Shown: positions 63,514-64,000 of the stretch, in pieces
Layout: the number at the start of each line of letters is the position of its first letter
Position numbering within the stretch: the stretch's first letter is position 1
Source: Pseudomonas parakoreensis
GTDB lineage: Bacteria; Pseudomonadota; Gammaproteobacteria; Pseudomonadales; Pseudomonadaceae
Assembly (NCBI RefSeq): GCF_021602155.1
Contig: NZ_BQHY01000017.1
Span: 1 to 64,000 of the forward strand
Direction of reading: 5' to 3'
DNA length: 64,000 nt
Program-made: the position numbers and the translations under genes
Notes under the pieces: model-generated
Seen by the model: only the letters and a program-made list of their open reading frames with translations
Database searches by the model: none
Told to the model about the DNA's origin: nothing

Positions 63514-64000
63514 AGTGCTACCTGTTTGAGTTGAGATGAATGTCTGGTGAAACGCACGGCAACGAGTCGATTGAGCGCGTCCACCGAAAGGTCATGCCCG
63601 TAAAGGCATTGGAGTTATCGGCAGGGCGGTCAAGACTTCCATGTTGCAGGCGGCTGCGACACCAGATTAAAACTGACGCAGCATCAGTTGCCTGTTTCAG
63701 CGGGCGCTGTCGTTGCATGAGTCATGCGCGTCAGCGCTGGCCGGAGCTGTCGGCGATTGGCATCGCTTCGGCAGGTGGCGGCTTCGGTGAATAAAACCGG
63801 CCCCACTGAGAGGCATTATAGCGGTCGATTCGGGATTGACTATCTTTGCCAAGTTAAAAACGGTTCCGGATGTGTGATTGTTTTTGTGACTGACAATTTT
63901 TATCGCTAGTTGAAATCCGCTGAAACCTTTATGCGCTCAGTGTTGTGTTTCTGACGCCATTAAGTCGAACAACTAACGCACGATGGAAAGTTGGATTAAC
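63514..64000. other. Right-edge region without a supported gene
   Basis: The last 487 bases contain AT-rich stretches near 63880-63910 that could be a promoter. An ATG at 63983 opens a frame (MESWIN) running off the edge, with no clear ribosome site. Nothing else is recognised. Confidence 0.35.

Noticed and set aside
63983-64000. Possible gene start (MESWIN) at the right edge
   Set aside because: Only six codons are visible and no clear ribosome site precedes it.

Overview
The window looks like chromosomal DNA of a Pseudomonas of the fluorescens group. Three things suggest this: high-GC coding sequence throughout, many copies of the REP-type repeats typical of that group (cores GTAGGAGCTGCCGCAGGCTG and GTGGGAGCTGGCTTGCCAGC), and a gene set of pseudomonad type (Aot-type and Bra-type amino-acid transporters, DUF6231, RapA, Pit, tandem OmpA lipoproteins). 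No rRNA, tRNA, CRISPR array or intact insertion sequence was found; an IS3-type transposase tail lies at the left edge.

Layout. 0-2.9 kb: transposase remnant, DUF481 outer-membrane protein, cold-shock protein, dcd, small protein. 2.9-13.5 kb: a DNA-repair cluster (exonuclease, ATP-dependent ligase, Lhr-type helicase, metallophosphoesterase) cut in two by a complete basic-amino-acid ABC transporter operon (aotJQMOP-like), all on the minus strand. 13.7-19 kb: secreted penicillin-acylase-like lipoprotein, isochorismatase-fold hydrolase, two SEC-C metal-binding proteins, LEA-like lipoprotein, DUF6231. 19-22.4 kb: two tandem OmpA lipoproteins with acidic calcium-binding-type repeats, DUF1145, a collagen-like secreted protein, CopD-like membrane protein. 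22.5-31.2 kb: dinG, exported GH-A-type glycosidase, beta-lactamase-fold hydrolase, an unusual OmpA lipoprotein with a histone-H1-like tail, pdxH, SlyB-like lipoprotein.

31.3-32.9 kb is an accessory module: a colicin E3-type RNase bacteriocin followed by two paralogous immunity-type genes. The bacteriocin is split by a -1 frame change exactly at a CCCAAAA heptamer followed 5 nt later by a 6-bp hairpin, so it is either a programmed frameshift or a recent indel. 33.3-39.8 kb: PLP enzyme, FAD oxidoreductase, lipoprotein, acyltransferase, and a divergent SDR/LysR pair. 39.9-42.3 kb: a bufferin-type RiPP operon (DUF2282 precursor, DUF692/MNIO enzyme, DUF2063 partner, DoxX), predicted to bind copper. 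42.6-47.6 kb: the branched-chain amino-acid ABC operon (braC-livHMGF), with a hairpin after the binding-protein gene.

48.5-50.8 kb: a stand-alone 732-residue protein with the tubulin/FtsZ signature set (GGGTGSG, SND, T7-loop D-x-x-D), the most striking uncharacterised gene here. 51-56.2 kb: HIBADH-type dehydrogenase overlapping tail-to-tail with an MHYT-GGDEF-EAL protein, YkgJ-type cysteine-cluster protein, MFS transporter. 56.4-64 kb: rapA, two small proteins, a 37-residue CcoM-like membrane peptide behind an ANR/FNR-type box, a repeat-rich 1.1-kb gap with a 72-bp tandem REP array inside long inverted repeats, the pit phosphate transporter, and a small conserved protein.
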